A DNA stretch of 64,000 bases from Streptomyces nigra (GCF_003074055.1 NZ_CP029043.1:1364001-1428000), one strand, 5' to 3'; positions 1 to 10,093 are shown, counted from the stretch's first letter. Program-made: numbers and translations. The notes: generated by a model from the letters alone, not told the origin.

Positions 1-46
1 CGCATTCGAGTTGTCATGACAGTGACGAGTCGTGGTCGAACTGTCA

Positions 47-745
47 TCAGGCGGCTGTCATCAGCCCGCGGAGAAATGCCAGATCGACGTGTTCCAGCGA
101 GGGCACGACCGTGCGGCGGGCGGCCGGGGCGATGGGGGCGATCGAGGGGACGGCGACCACCTGGCATCCGGCGGCCTCGGCGGCGGCGACCCCGGTCGCC
201 GTGTCCTCGACGACCGCGCAGCGCGCGGGGTCGGCGCCCAGGCCTGCCGCGGCGAGCAGATAGGGGTCGGGGTGGGGCTTGGTGCGGCTCACCTCGTCAC
301 CGGCGACGGTGAGCGCGAAGTGCTGCGGGCCCAACGTGGTGAGCACACGGTCGATGATGCGACGGTGCGAGGCGGAGACCAGGGCGGTCGGGATGCCGTG
401 CACGGACAGCTCGGCCAGCAGCCGGGCGGCTCCCGGCATCAGCGGCAGGGAGCTGTCGATACGGTCCTCGAAGCCCTGGTTGAGCAGCACCGTGAGCTCG
501 TCCAGGCCGATGTCGGCGCCGGTGGCCTCGATCAGGAAGCCGGCGCTGCGGGTCATGGGCCCGCCGACCACGACATGGCGCCAGGTGTCGTCCAAGGTGT
601 GGCCGAGGGAGGCGAAGACCTCGACCTCGACGTCCCACCAGAAGCCCTCGGAGTCCACCAGGGTGCCGTCCATGTCGAGGAGAACGGCCTGCAGGGCCGA
701 GCCGTCGGCCGTACGGGTCGACAGGGCGGGGACGGTGCTGGTCAT
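47..745 (-). CDS. HAD superfamily phosphatase (beta-phosphoglucomutase-like)
   Basis: Predicted cytosolic HAD hydrolase of 232 residues that removes phosphate from a small phosphorylated metabolite. The substrate cannot be read from the sequence. Motif I is DMDGTLVDS with nucleophile Asp24 and Asp26. Motif II is the Ser of ALVSAS, the Lys is in KPHPDPYLL, and the acidic motif IV is VVEDTATGV. A helical cap lies between motifs I and II, as in the PGMB/CbbY subgroup. The ATG at 745 is chosen because GGAGG stands 7 bases upstream, whereas the in-frame ATG at 751 abuts that same GGAGG. It lies downstream of metH on the same strand with a gap of about 150 bases. Confidence 0.9.
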   Translation of the reverse strand: MTSTVPALSTRTADGSALQAVLLDMDGTLVDSEGFWWDVEVEVFASLGHTLDDTWRHVVVGGPMTRSAGFLIEATGADIGLDELTVLLNQGFEDRIDSSLPLMPGAARLLAELSVHGIPTALVSASHRRIIDRVLTTLGPQHFALTVAGDEVSRTKPHPDPYLLAAAGLGADPARCAVVEDTATGVAAAEAAGCQVVAVPSIAPIAPAARRTVVPSLEHVDLAFLRGLMTAA

Positions 746-897
746 CCACATACCTCCTTCTGGGGACGACCAGGCCGGTTCCCACGGAGGGAACCGGCCT
801 GCGGTGGACCGTCCAGTGTACGACGCTCGCCGGGGTATCGCCCGGTACACCCGATGTGCCTCCCGGCACACCGGTCGCACGGGCCCCGGCGCGGGCG

Positions 898-3800
898 TCA
901 GCGTGCGTTGAAGTACTTGGCCTCCGGGTGGTGGATCACGATGGCGTCCGTGGACTGCTCGGGGTGCAGCTGGAACTCCTCGGAGAGGTGGACGCCGATG
1001 CGCTCGGGCCGCAGCAGGTCGGCGATCTTCGCGCGGTCCTCCAGGTCGGGGCAGGCGCCGTAGCCGAGGGAGAAGCGGGCGCCCCGGTACTTCAGGGAGA
1101 ACATGTCCTCGATGGCGGCCGGGTCCTCGCCGGCGAAGCCCAGTTCCGAGCGCACGCGCGCGTGCCAGTACTCGGCGAGGGCCTCGGCGAGCTGCACGGA
1201 CAGGCCGTGCAGTTCGAGGTAGTCGCGGTAGGCGTCGGCCTCGAAGAGCCGGGCGGTCTCCTCGCCGATGCGGGAGCCGACGGTGACGACCTGGAAGCCG
1301 ACGACGTCCGTCTCGCCGGACTCCTGCGGGCGGAAGAAGTCCGCGAGACACAGGCGGCGGCCGCGGCGCTGGCGGGGGAAGGTGAAGCGGGTCCGTTCGT
1401 TGCCGTGCTCGTCGAGGACGATCAGGTCGTCGTCCTTGGACACGCACGGGAAGTAGCCGTGCACGACGGCCGCCTCGAGGAGGTTGTCGGTCTGGAGCCG
1501 GTCGAGCAGGCCGCGCAGCCGGGGACGGCCCTCGGTCTCGACGAGTTCCTGGTACGACGGCCCGTCACCGGCGCGGGACTCCTTCAGGCCCCACTGGCCC
1601 TTGAAGAGGGCGCCCTCGTCCAGCCACGAGGCGTACTCCTTGAGCTGGATGCCCTTGCTGACGCGGGTGCCCCAGAACGGCGGTTCGGGCACGGGGTTGT
1701 CGGTGGCGACGTCGGAGCGCACCGGCCCGTCCTCGGGCCGCTCCTCGACCACGGTCTGCGCGGTGGCCCGCACCCGGCGCTGCCGGAGCTCGGGCAGCTT
1801 GGCGCCGGGCACGCCCCGCTTGACGCCGATGAGGGCGTCCATCAGGCGCAGGCCCTCGAAGGCGTCGCGGGCGTAGCGGACCTCGCCCTCGTAGACCTCG
1901 TGCAGGTCCTGTTCGACGTAGGCGCGGGTCAGGGCGGCGCCGCCGAGGATGACCGGGTAGTCGGCGGCGAGGCCGCGCTGGTTCAGCTCCTCCAGGTTCT
2001 CCTTCATGATCACGGTGGACTTCACCAGGAGACCGGACATGCCGATGACGTCGGCGCGGTGCTCCTCGGCGGCTTCCAGGATCGCGGAGACGGGCTGCTT
2101 GATGCCCAGGTTGACCACGTTGTAGCCGTTGTTGGACAGGATGATGTCCACGAGGTTCTTGCCGATGTCGTGGACGTCGCCGCGGACGGTGGCCAGCACG
2201 ATGGTGCCCTTGCCCTCGTCGTCGGTCTTCTCCATGTGCGGTTCGAGGTAGGCGACGGCGGCCTTCATGACCTCGGCGGACTGCAGCACGAACGGCAGCT
2301 GCATCTGCCCGGAGCCGAACAGCTCGCCGACGACCTTCATGCCGTCCAGCAGGGTCTCGTTGACGATGTCCAGGGCGGGCCGGTCCCGCAGGGCCGCGTC
2401 GAGGTCGGCCTCCAGGCCGTTGCGCTCACCGTCGATGATCCGCCGCTTGAGGCGCTCGTCCAGCGGCAGCGCGGCCAGTTCCTCGGCCTTGCCGGCCTTG
2501 AGGGACTTGGCGGTGGCGCCCTCGAACAGCGCCATCAGCTTCTGCAGCGGGTCGTAGCCCTCGGCGCGCCGGTCGTGGATGAGGTCGAGGGCCGTCCGGA
2601 CCTCTTCCTCGCTGAAGCGGGCGATCGGCAGGATCTTGCTGGCGTGCACGATCGCCGAGTCCAGGCCGGCCTTCACGCACTCGTCCAGGAAGACGGAGTT
2701 GAGCAGGATGCGGGCGGCCGGGTTGAGGCCGAAGGAGATGTTCGACAGGCCCAGCGTGGTCTGCACGTCGGGGTGGCGGCGCTTGAGCTCGCGGATGGCC
2801 TCGATGGTGGCGATGCCGTCCTTGCGGGACTCCTCCTGACCGGTGCAGATGGTGAAGGTCAGGGTGTCGATGAGGATGTCCGACTCGTGGATGCCCCAGT
2901 TCCCGGTCAGGTCGTCGATCAGCCGTTCGGCGATCTCGACCTTCTTCTCGGGGGTGCGGGCCTGCCCCTCCTCGTCGATGGTCAGCGCGATCAGCGCGGC
3001 GCCGTGCTCGCGGGCCAGTGCGGTGACGCGGGCGAAGCGGGACTCGGGGCCGTCGCCGTCCTCGTAGTTGACGGAGTTGATGACGGCGCGTCCACCGAGC
3101 TTCTCCAGGCCGGCCCGGATGACGTCGACCTCGGTGGAGTCCAGCACGATCGGCAGGGTGGAGGCCGTCGCGAACCGCCCGGCGAGTTCGCGCATGTCGG
3201 CGACGCCGTCGCGGCCGACGTAGTCCACGCACAGGTCGAGCATGTGCGCGCCCTCGCGGATCTGCTCGCGGGCGATCTCCACGCAGTCGTCCCAGCGGCC
3301 GTCCAGCATGGCCTCGCGGAACTTCTTGGAGCCGTTGGCGTTGGTGCGCTCGCCGATGGCCAGGTAGGAGGTGTCCTGCCGGAACGGGACGGTCTGGTAG
3401 AGCGAGGCGGCGCCCGGCTCGGGCTGCGGGGTCCGCTCGGTCGGCGCGAGGTCCCGGACCCGCTCGACCAGCCGGCGCAGATGCTCGGGTGTGGTGCCGC
3501 AGCAGCCGCCGACCAGGGACAGCCCGTAGTCGCGGACGAAGGTCTCGTGGGCGTCCGCCAGCTCGGGCGCGGTCAGCGGGTAGGTGGCGCCGTCCCTGCC
3601 GAGGACGGGCAGACCGGCGTTGGGCATGCAGGACAGCGGGATGCGGGAGTGCCGGGAGAGGTAGCGCAGGTGCTCGCTCATCTCGGCGGGGCCGGTGGCG
3701 CAGTTCATGCCGATCATGTCGATGCCGAGCGGCTCCAGGGCCGTCAGGGCGGCGCCGATCTCGGAGCCGAGCAGCATGGTGCCGGTGGTCTCGACGGTGA

Positions 3801-4413
3801 CGGAGACGATGATCGGCAGGTCCAGGCCGGACAGCTCGCGGGCGCGCTGGGCGCCGATGACGGCGGCCTTGGTCTGCAGCAGGTCCTGGGTGGTCTCGAC
3901 GATGAGCGCGTCGGCGCCACCGGAGATCAGGCCCTCGGCGTTCTGCTGGAACGCGTCACGGATGGTGGTGTAGCCGATGTGGCCGAGGGTGGGGAGCTTG
4001 GTGCCGGGGCCGATGGAGCCCAGCACCCAGCGGTCGCGTCCGTCGCGGGCGGCGTAGGCGTCGGCGGTCTCCCGGGCGATACGGGCGCCGGCCTCGGACA
4101 GCTCGAAGACCCGTTCGGGGATGTCGTACTCGGCCATCGCGGCGTGGTTCGCGCCGAAGGTGTTGGTCTCGACGCAGTCCACGCCCGCGTCGAAGTACGC
4201 CTCGTGCACGGAGCGGACGATGTCCGGCCGGGTCACGTTCAGGATCTCGTTGCAGCCCTCGAGATTCTGGAAGTCCTCGAGTGTGGGGTCCTGGGCCTGC
4301 AACATGGTGCCCATCGCTCCGTCGGCGACGACCACTCGGGTGGCGAGGGCCTGACGGAGAGCGGACACACGGGTCCGGCTGTCGGCGGAAGGGGTCGGTG
4401 GCAACGAGGCCAT
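898..4413 (-). CDS. metH: Cobalamin-dependent methionine synthase
   Basis: Cytosolic enzyme transferring the methyl group of 5-methyltetrahydrofolate to homocysteine through methylcobalamin. The 1171 residues carry all four expected modules in order. These are the homocysteine-binding barrel with Zn ligands in GMNCATGP and GGCCGTTPEH (about residue 301), the pterin-binding barrel, the B12 domain with the His ligand in DVHDIGKNLV (about residue 745), and the AdoMet reactivation domain ending with GYGACPD. Length is normal for the family and nothing is truncated. The start is the ATG at 4413, with GGGAG seven bases upstream. A longer in-frame extension to 4482 has no ribosome binding site. I saw no cobalamin riboswitch in the leader. 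Confidence 0.98.
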   Translation of the reverse strand: MASLPPTPSADSRTRVSALRQALATRVVVADGAMGTMLQAQDPTLEDFQNLEGCNEILNVTRPDIVRSVHEAYFDAGVDCVETNTFGANHAAMAEYDIPERVFELSEAGARIARETADAYAARDGRDRWVLGSIGPGTKLPTLGHIGYTTIRDAFQQNAEGLISGGADALIVETTQDLLQTKAAVIGAQRARELSGLDLPIIVSVTVETTGTMLLGSEIGAALTALEPLGIDMIGMNCATGPAEMSEHLRYLSRHSRIPLSCMPNAGLPVLGRDGATYPLTAPELADAHETFVRDYGLSLVGGCCGTTPEHLRRLVERVRDLAPTERTPQPEPGAASLYQTVPFRQDTSYLAIGERTNANGSKKFREAMLDGRWDDCVEIAREQIREGAHMLDLCVDYVGRDGVADMRELAGRFATASTLPIVLDSTEVDVIRAGLEKLGGRAVINSVNYEDGDGPESRFARVTALAREHGAALIALTIDEEGQARTPEKKVEIAERLIDDLTGNWGIHESDILIDTLTFTICTGQEESRKDGIATIEAIRELKRRHPDVQTTLGLSNISFGLNPAARILLNSVFLDECVKAGLDSAIVHASKILPIARFSEEEVRTALDLIHDRRAEGYDPLQKLMALFEGATAKSLKAGKAEELAALPLDERLKRRIIDGERNGLEADLDAALRDRPALDIVNETLLDGMKVVGELFGSGQMQLPFVLQSAEVMKAAVAYLEPHMEKTDDEGKGTIVLATVRGDVHDIGKNLVDIILSNNGYNVVNLGIKQPVSAILEAAEEHRADVIGMSGLLVKSTVIMKENLEELNQRGLAADYPVILGGAALTRAYVEQDLHEVYEGEVRYARDAFEGLRLMDALIGVKRGVPGAKLPELRQRRVRATAQTVVEERPEDGPVRSDVATDNPVPEPPFWGTRVSKGIQLKEYASWLDEGALFKGQWGLKESRAGDGPSYQELVETEGRPRLRGLLDRLQTDNLLEAAVVHGYFPCVSKDDDLIVLDEHGNERTRFTFPRQRRGRRLCLADFFRPQESGETDVVGFQVVTVGSRIGEETARLFEADAYRDYLELHGLSVQLAEALAEYWHARVRSELGFAGEDPAAIEDMFSLKYRGARFSLGYGACPDLEDRAKIADLLRPERIGVHLSEEFQLHPEQSTDAIVIHHPEAKYFNAR

Positions 4414-4637
4414 GAAAGGGCTCCCTGGAGTGCGACGGCTGTCGGCTTTGCGCCCGCAGGGCAGGTTCCGCGGCGGGCGCACCTCGCCAGCGTAGCCGGG
4501 AGCGCGGCGCGATGGTCGGGGCGTCCACGGGGCGGGACGCGGACGGCCCCGGGGGCGGCACCCGGTATACGTGTGTCGCGGTCCGGATGGATGAAGTCCG
4601 ACGGACCATTAGCGGAGCGTCGACATGGACCGGTAGT

Positions 4638-4654
4638 GTTCGACATTGCCGAAC
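4638..4654. promoter_or_regulatory. Candidate GylR operator upstream of gylR
   Basis: GTTCGACATTGCCGAAC is a 17-base inverted repeat with a single mismatch between its arms, about 55 bases before the gylR start codon. A close copy lies in front of glpF at 5726-5742. IclR-family GylR is known to repress both its own gene and the glycerol operon, so a shared operator is expected. The assignment to GylR is inference. Confidence 0.7.
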
Positions 4655-4709
4655 GACGGCAGCGACGTCGTGTAGGTCGACGGTCGAAGGGGACGGAGGC
4701 AGTACGGCG

Positions 4710-5474
4710 ATGGCACGGAACATCCAGTCGCTCGAACGGGCGGCCGCGATGCTGCGGCTGCTCGCGGGCGGTGAACGGCGCCTCGGCCTGTCGGACATCG
4801 CCTCCTCCCTGGGCCTCGCCAAGGGCACCGCCCACGGGATCCTGCGCACCCTCCAGCAGGAGGGGTTCGTCGAGCAGGACGAGGCGTCCGGGCGCTATCA
4901 GCTGGGCGCCGAGCTGCTGCGTCTGGGCACGACCTACCTGGACGTCCACGAGCTGCGCGCCCGCGCGCTGGTGTGGACGGACGACCTGGCCCGCTCCAGC
5001 GGGGAGAGCGTCTACCTGGGCGTGCTGCACCAGCAGGGCGTCCTGATCGTGCACCACGTCTTCCGCCCGGACGACAGCCGCCAGGTGCTGGAGATAGGGG
5101 CCATGCAGCCGCTGCACTCCACCGCCCTGGGCAAGGTGCTGTCGGCGTACGACCCGGTCGCGCACAGCGAGGCCATCGAGACCGGCCGCAAGGCGTTCAC
5201 CGAGCGCACGGTGTGCGACCTGGACGACTTCGAGCACCTGCTCGACATGACCCGCGCGCGCGGGTACGCCGCCGACGTCGAGGAGACCTGGGAGGGCGTC
5301 GCGTCGATCGCCGCCCCCATCCACGACCGGCGCCGTATGCCGGTGGGCGCGGTCGGCATCACCGGCGCGGTGGAGCGGCTGTGCCGCGAGGGCGAGCTGC
5401 GCCCCGAGCTGATCGCGGCGGTACGGGACTGTGCCCGCGCGGTGTCGCGGGATCTGGGCGCCGGGCGGTTCTGA
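4710..5474 (+). CDS. gylR: IclR-family glycerol operon repressor GylR
   Basis: Transcriptional repressor of glycerol uptake and catabolism, probably released by glycerol or glycerol-3-phosphate. At 254 residues it has the usual IclR layout: an N-terminal winged helix-turn-helix (about residues 8-65, with LSDIASSLGLAKGTAHGIL) and a C-terminal effector-binding domain containing HSTALGKVLSAY. The ATG at 4710 has GGACGGAGG upstream, so longer in-frame starts are unlikely. The gene stands directly upstream of glpF-glpK-glpD in the same direction, as in other streptomycetes, and matching palindromes precede both gylR and glpF. A hairpin overlaps its stop codon. Confidence 0.95.
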   Translation: MARNIQSLERAAAMLRLLAGGERRLGLSDIASSLGLAKGTAHGILRTLQQEGFVEQDEASGRYQLGAELLRLGTTYLDVHELRARALVWTDDLARSSGESVYLGVLHQQGVLIVHHVFRPDDSRQVLEIGAMQPLHSTALGKVLSAYDPVAHSEAIETGRKAFTERTVCDLDDFEHLLDMTRARGYAADVEETWEGVASIAAPIHDRRRMPVGAVGITGAVERLCREGELRPELIAAVRDCARAVSRDLGAGRF

Positions 5475-5494
5475 GCCCGGTGGTACGGGCTCAG
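5471..5494 (+). terminator. Hairpin at the end of gylR
   Basis: A 9-base perfect stem (CTGAGCCCG / CGGGCTCAG) with a 6-base loop begins at the gylR stop codon. It lacks a U tract, as is usual for Streptomyces terminators, and probably separates gylR from the glp operon. Confidence 0.55.
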
Positions 5495-5631
5495 CTGCTC
5501 ACGGCCGGGCTCAGGCCGATGAGGCACGACGACCGGGGCGCCGTACGGCGTTCCGGGCCTCCGCATGTTCGCGCGTGAGCCCCTGCCGACCACGCAGCGT
5601 GCCCCCTACGCGCCGGTACGCGCACGCCCTG

Positions 5632-5660
5632 GTTATCGATAAATCAACACAGCCGATAAC
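5632..5660. repeat. Inverted repeat in the glpF upstream region
   Basis: GTTATCG and CGATAAC form perfect 7-base arms around a 15-base A/T-rich spacer. The 398-base gap between gylR and glpF is unusually A/T rich here. This may be a second regulatory site of the glycerol operon, but no factor can be named. Confidence 0.4.
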
Positions 5661-5725
5661 GATCGAGCATTCGGTAACAGGACCCTTGACGCACACCTGA
5701 CGCCGGGGCAAGACTCCCGTCCATC

Positions 5726-5742
5726 GGTCGGCATTGTCGAAC
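5726..5742. promoter_or_regulatory. Candidate GylR operator upstream of glpF
   Basis: GGTCGGCATTGTCGAAC lies about 130 bases before the glpF start and matches the reverse complement of the palindrome upstream of gylR, with GTGTTCGACA followed by TGCCGA shared. A TTGACG hexamer about 40 bases upstream could be a -35 element. The site is the best candidate for repression of glpFKD by GylR. Confidence 0.65.
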
Positions 5743-5872
5743 ACCTACCGGCAATACGCGTTAGAGTGGGACAACGCCAGAGGCCGGCATCGCTCTCATC
5801 CCGAGAGCAACGCGAACCACCGGAGGGACCCGGGGTTCGGCTTCCCCTGGACGAAGGACAAAGGAGTCGCGG

Positions 5873-6667
5873 GTGTCCAGCTCCGACATCTTCATCGGCG
5901 AGACCATCGGTACCGCCATACTCATCCTGCTCGGCGGCGGCGTCTGCGCCGCTGTCACGCTGAAGGCCTCCAAGGCCCGCAACGCCGGCTGGCTCGCCAT
6001 CACCTTCGGGTGGGGCTTCGCAGTGCTCACGGCGGTCTACACCTCGGCACCGCTCTCCGGCGCCCACCTCAACCCGGCCGTCACCATCGGCATCGCGATC
6101 AAGGACAACGCCTGGGGCGACGTCCCGACGTACTTCGCCGGACAGCTCCTCGGCGCCATGATCGGCGCGGCGCTGGTGTGGGCCGCGTACGCCGGCCAGT
6201 TCCACGCCCACCTCACCGACAAGGACATCGTCGGCGGCCCGGGCGCGCAGGCCACGACCGCCAAAGCCGTCGAGGCGCAGGAGAAGGGCGCCGGTCCCGT
6301 CCTGGGCGTCTTCTCCACCGGTCCCGAGATCCGCAACGTCGTGCAGAACCTGATCACGGAGATCATCGGCACCGTCGTGCTGGTGCTCGCGGTCCTCACC
6401 CAGGGCCTCAACGACAGCGGCAAGGGCCTCGGCACCCTGGGCGCCCTGATCACCGCGCTCGTGGTCGTGTCCATCGGTCTGTCGCTCGGCGGCCCGACCG
6501 GGTACGCGATCAACCCGGCCCGTGACCTCGGTCCGAGAATCGTCCACGCCCTTCTGCCCCTGCCCAACAAGGGGGGCTCCGACTGGGGCTACGCCTGGAT
6601 CCCGGTGGTCGGCCCGCTCGTCGGCGGCGCCATCGCGGCAGGCATCTACAACGTCGCCTTCGCCTAG
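5873..6667 (+). CDS. glpF: Glycerol uptake facilitator (aquaglyceroporin)
   Basis: Membrane channel of the MIP family that lets glycerol diffuse into the cell, where GlpK traps it. The 264 residues contain the two half-helix signatures, NPA within [11 protein letters not shown] (about residue 66) and NPARDLGPR (about residue 212). The Asp after the second NPAR is typical of glycerol-conducting rather than water-specific channels. Six hydrophobic helices are visible. The GTG start at 5873 follows AAAGGAG. It is the first gene of the glpF-glpK-glpD operon, with a gap of about 95 bases to glpK. Confidence 0.95.
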   Translation: MSSSDIFIGETIGTAILILLGGGVCAAVTLKASKARNAGWLAITFGWGFAVLTAVYTSAPLSGAHLNPAVTIGIAIKDNAWGDVPTYFAGQLLGAMIGAALVWAAYAGQFHAHLTDKDIVGGPGAQATTAKAVEAQEKGAGPVLGVFSTGPEIRNVVQNLITEIIGTVVLVLAVLTQGLNDSGKGLGTLGALITALVVVSIGLSLGGPTGYAINPARDLGPRIVHALLPLPNKGGSDWGYAWIPVVGPLVGGAIAAGIYNVAFA

Positions 6668-6762
6668 AAGGAGCGCTTCACCCGTCCGGGTGAGACGCAC
6701 CGAAACTCTCGGCGCACGCCGTACGTAAAGCCCCATAACCACGGAACTTCCAGGAGCTAACT

Positions 6763-8304
6763 GTGACCGACGCCCACACCGCCGGCCCCTTCATCGCCGC
6801 GATCGACCAGGGCACGACCTCCTCCCGCTGCATCGTCTTCGACCGCGACGGCCGCATCGTCTCCGTCGACCAGAAGGAGCACGAGCAGATCTTCCCGAAG
6901 CCGGGCTGGGTCGAGCACGACGCCACGGAGATCTGGACCAACGTCCAGGAGGTCGTCGCCGGAGCCATCGAGAAGGCCGGCATCACCCGGGACGACATCA
7001 AGGCCATCGGCATCACCAACCAGCGCGAGACCACCGTGCTGTGGGACAAGAACACCGGTGAGCCCGTCCACAACGCCATCGTCTGGCAGGACACCCGCAC
7101 CGACGCCCTGTGCCGTGAGCTCGGCCGCAACGTCGGGCAGGACCGCTTCCGCCGCGAGACCGGTCTGCCCCTCGCCTCCTACTTCGCCGGTCCGAAGGCC
7201 CGCTGGCTGCTGGACAACGTCGAGGGCCTCAAGGAGCGCGCCGAGGCCGGCGACATCCTCTTCGGCACCATGGACACCTGGGTCATCTGGAACCTGACCG
7301 GCGGTGTCGACGGCGGCAAGCACGTCACCGACGTCACCAACGCCTCCCGCACCATGCTGATGAACCTGCACACCATGGAGTGGGACGAGAAGATCGCCGA
7401 GTCGATCGGCGTGCCGCTGCAGATCCTGCCCGAGATCCGGTCCTCCGCCGAGGTCTACGGCGAGATCACCGGCGGCAAGCTGGGCGACCTGCTCGGCGGC
7501 ATCCCGGTGGCCTCCGCGCTCGGCGACCAGCAGGCGGCCCTGTTCGGCCAGACCTGTTTCGCCGAGGGCGAGACCAAGTCGACGTACGGCACCGGCACCT
7601 TCATGGTGATGAACACCGGCGACAAGATCATCAACTCCTACGCCGGTCTGCTGACCACCGTCGGCTACAAGATCGGTGAGCAGGACACGGTGTACGCCCT
7701 GGAGGGCTCGATCGCCGTCACCGGTTCGCTGGTGCAGTGGATGCGCGACCAGATGGGCCTGATCTCCACCGCCGCCGAGATCGAGACGCTCGCGCTCTCC
7801 GTCGAGGACAACGGCGGCGCCTACTTCGTACCGGCCTTCTCCGGTCTGTTCGCCCCGCACTGGCGCTCCGACGCCCGCGGTGTGATCGCCGGCCTGACCC
7901 GGTACGTCACCAAGGCGCACCTCGCGCGTGCCGTCCTGGAGGCCACCGCCTGGCAGACGCGGGAGATCGCGGACGCCATGGTCAAGGACTCCGGCGTCGA
8001 GCTGGTGACCCTCAAGGTCGACGGCGGCATGACCGCGAACAACCTGCTGATGCAGCAGCTCGCGGACGTCCTGGACGCGCCCGTGGTGCGCCCGATGGTC
8101 GCCGAGACGACCTGCCTCGGCGCCGCCTACGCCGCCGGTCTCGCCGTCGGCTTCTGGAACAGCACCGACGACCTGCGCGCCAACTGGCGCCGGGCCGCCG
8201 AGTGGACCCCCCGCATGGACGCGGAGACCCGCGACCGTGAGTACAAGAACTGGCTCAAGGCCGTCGAGCGGACCATGGGCTGGATCGAGGACGACGAGAG
8301 CTGA
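6763..8304 (+). CDS. glpK: Glycerol kinase
   Basis: Cytosolic FGGY-family kinase making sn-glycerol-3-phosphate from glycerol and ATP. The 513 residues match the normal length. The N-terminal phosphate-binding motif DQGTTSSR, the substrate-contacting NQRETTVLW segment and the C-terminal [10 protein letters not shown] loop are all present. The GTG start at 6763 has AGGAG upstream. It sits second in the glpFKD operon between the channel and the dehydrogenase, so expression should follow glycerol through GylR. Confidence 0.98.
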   Translation: MTDAHTAGPFIAAIDQGTTSSRCIVFDRDGRIVSVDQKEHEQIFPKPGWVEHDATEIWTNVQEVVAGAIEKAGITRDDIKAIGITNQRETTVLWDKNTGEPVHNAIVWQDTRTDALCRELGRNVGQDRFRRETGLPLASYFAGPKARWLLDNVEGLKERAEAGDILFGTMDTWVIWNLTGGVDGGKHVTDVTNASRTMLMNLHTMEWDEKIAESIGVPLQILPEIRSSAEVYGEITGGKLGDLLGGIPVASALGDQQAALFGQTCFAEGETKSTYGTGTFMVMNTGDKIINSYAGLLTTVGYKIGEQDTVYALEGSIAVTGSLVQWMRDQMGLISTAAEIETLALSVEDNGGAYFVPAFSGLFAPHWRSDARGVIAGLTRYVTKAHLARAVLEATAWQTREIADAMVKDSGVELVTLKVDGGMTANNLLMQQLADVLDAPVVRPMVAETTCLGAAYAAGLAVGFWNSTDDLRANWRRAAEWTPRMDAETRDREYKNWLKAVERTMGWIEDDES

Positions 8305-8352
8305 CCCGCTGCTCGCCGGCCCTCGAACTCTGATGAGGAGCAATAACCCGAC

Positions 8353-9969
8353 ATGACCAGTCAGACCACCCTGCAGTCCGTGCCTGCCCTCGGTACGCAC
8401 CCGGCCTCCGGCTCCCACCCGAGCCGCGCCGAGACCCGGGAGCAGCTCTCCAAGGCGTCGTACGACCTCCTCGTGATCGGCGGCGGCATCCTGGGCATCT
8501 CCACCGCCTGGCACGCCGCGCAGTCCGGCCTCAGGGTGGCCCTGGTCGACGCCGGCGACTTCGCCGGCGCCACCTCCTCCGCCTCCTCCAAGCTTCTCCA
8601 CGGCGGTCTGCGCTACCTGCAGACCGGCGCGGTGAAGCTGGTGGCGGAGAACCACTTCGAGCGCCGTGCGGTCTCCCGCCAGGTGGCCCCCCACCTGGCG
8701 AACCCGCTGACCTTCTACCTCCCCGTGTACAAGGGCGGGCCGCACGGCGCCGCGAAGCTCGGGGCGGGCGTCTTCGCCTACTCCGCGCTCTCCGCCTTCG
8801 GTGACGGCGTCGGCCACCTCCTGTCCCCCGCCAAGGCGGCGCAGGACGTGCCGGAGCTGCGCACCGAGAACCTGAAGGCCGTGGCCGTGTACGGCGACGA
8901 CCAGATGAACGACGCCCGCATGGCGCTGATGACGGTCCGCGCGGCCGTCGAGTCCGGTGCCGTCGTGCTGAACCACGCCGAGGTCACCGGACTGCGCTTC
9001 ACGCAGGGCCGGGTGACCGGCGCCGATCTGCGGGACCGTCTGTCCGGCGACGAGTTCGGGGTGAACGCCCGGCTCGTGCTGAACGCGACCGGCCCCTGGG
9101 TCGACCACCTGCGCAAGATGGAGGACCCGAACGCGGCCCCGTCGATCCGTCTGTCGAAGGGCGCGCACCTGGTCCTGAAGCGGACCTCGCCCTGGAAGGC
9201 GGCGCTGGCCACCCCGATCGACAAGTACCGCATCACGTTCGCCCTGCCGTGGGAGGACATGCTGCTGTTGGGAACCACCGACGAGATGTACGAGGGCGAC
9301 CCGGCGGACGTCGCGGTCACCGAGAAGGACACGGCCCAGATACTCGACGAGGCCGCGTTCTCCGTCCGCGACCAGCAGCTGGACCGCGATCTGATCACGT
9401 ACGCCTTCGCGGGTCTGCGGGTGCTGCCGGGCGGCCCCGGTGACACGGCGAAGGCCAAGCGCGAGACGGTCGTGACCGAGGGACGCGGCGGCATGCTGTC
9501 CGTGGCGGGCGGCAAGTGGACGACGTTCCGGCACATCGGCCGGACCATCATGAAGAAGCTGGAGTCGCTGCCGGGCGCCCCGCTGGGCGACGACTTCGAG
9601 CCGGTCTCCGCGCTGCCGAAGAAGCTGCCGCTGCCCGGTATCGCGAACCCGCGCGCGGTCGCGCACCGGCTGCTGACCGACCGTCCGGCGCCGGGCCCCC
9701 GGATGGCGGCCGACACCGCCCGGCACCTGGCCACGCACTACGGTTCGCTGGCCTTCGACATCGCCCGCATCGCCAACGAGAACCCGGAGCTGGGCGAGCG
9801 TGTCCACCCGGACGCCCCGGAGATCTGGGCGCAGGTCGTCTACGCCCGGGACAACGAGTGGGCGGAGACGGCGGACGACGTGCTGCGCCGCCGGACGACG
9901 CTGACGATCCGGGGCCTGGCCACGGACGACGTCCGCGCGAAGGTGCAGGACCTGCTCGACAAGAAGTGA
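8353..9969 (+). CDS. glpD: Aerobic glycerol-3-phosphate dehydrogenase
   Basis: FAD enzyme at the membrane surface oxidising glycerol-3-phosphate to dihydroxyacetone phosphate and passing electrons to the quinone pool. The 538 residues begin with a short variable tail, then a dinucleotide-binding fold GGGILGISTAWHAAQSG with an acidic residue at the strand end. The family signature SSKLLHGGLRYL follows, then the C-terminal DAO_C domain. The ATG at 8353 is preceded by GATGAGGAG. It is the last gene of the glycerol operon and is followed by a strong hairpin. Confidence 0.97.
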   Translation: MTSQTTLQSVPALGTHPASGSHPSRAETREQLSKASYDLLVIGGGILGISTAWHAAQSGLRVALVDAGDFAGATSSASSKLLHGGLRYLQTGAVKLVAENHFERRAVSRQVAPHLANPLTFYLPVYKGGPHGAAKLGAGVFAYSALSAFGDGVGHLLSPAKAAQDVPELRTENLKAVAVYGDDQMNDARMALMTVRAAVESGAVVLNHAEVTGLRFTQGRVTGADLRDRLSGDEFGVNARLVLNATGPWVDHLRKMEDPNAAPSIRLSKGAHLVLKRTSPWKAALATPIDKYRITFALPWEDMLLLGTTDEMYEGDPADVAVTEKDTAQILDEAAFSVRDQQLDRDLITYAFAGLRVLPGGPGDTAKAKRETVVTEGRGGMLSVAGGKWTTFRHIGRTIMKKLESLPGAPLGDDFEPVSALPKKLPLPGIANPRAVAHRLLTDRPAPGPRMAADTARHLATHYGSLAFDIARIANENPELGERVHPDAPEIWAQVVYARDNEWAETADDVLRRRTTLTIRGLATDDVRAKVQDLLDKK

Positions 9970-10093
9970 CCTCGCGCGCGGCGGGCGGTTTTCGCCGGAT
10001 GAGCAGTCCGCCGCGTCGGGTCCGGCCACTCCCCTGACCACGCCGGACCGTGTGAGGGCGGCCCCTTCCGCACCGGGGCCGGCCACGACCGGA

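Noticed and set aside
1-46. Possible gene fragment at the left edge
   Set aside because: Only 46 bases precede the HAD stop codon and no motif supports a gene.
4414-4709. Cobalamin or SAM riboswitch in the metH leader
   Set aside because: I could not find the conserved B12-box or S-box elements on the minus strand. The gap contains the gylR promoter region and its palindrome instead.
856-5046. 1396-codon open frame on the plus strand
   Set aside because: It runs antisense to metH and has the low-complexity Gly/Ala/Val/Asp/His composition of a shadow frame in GC-rich DNA. The metH frame on the minus strand has all family motifs.
6757-10086. 1109-codon open frame on the minus strand opposite glpK and glpD
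   Set aside because: The composition is typical of an antisense shadow and no domain is recognisable. glpK and glpD on the plus strand are certain.
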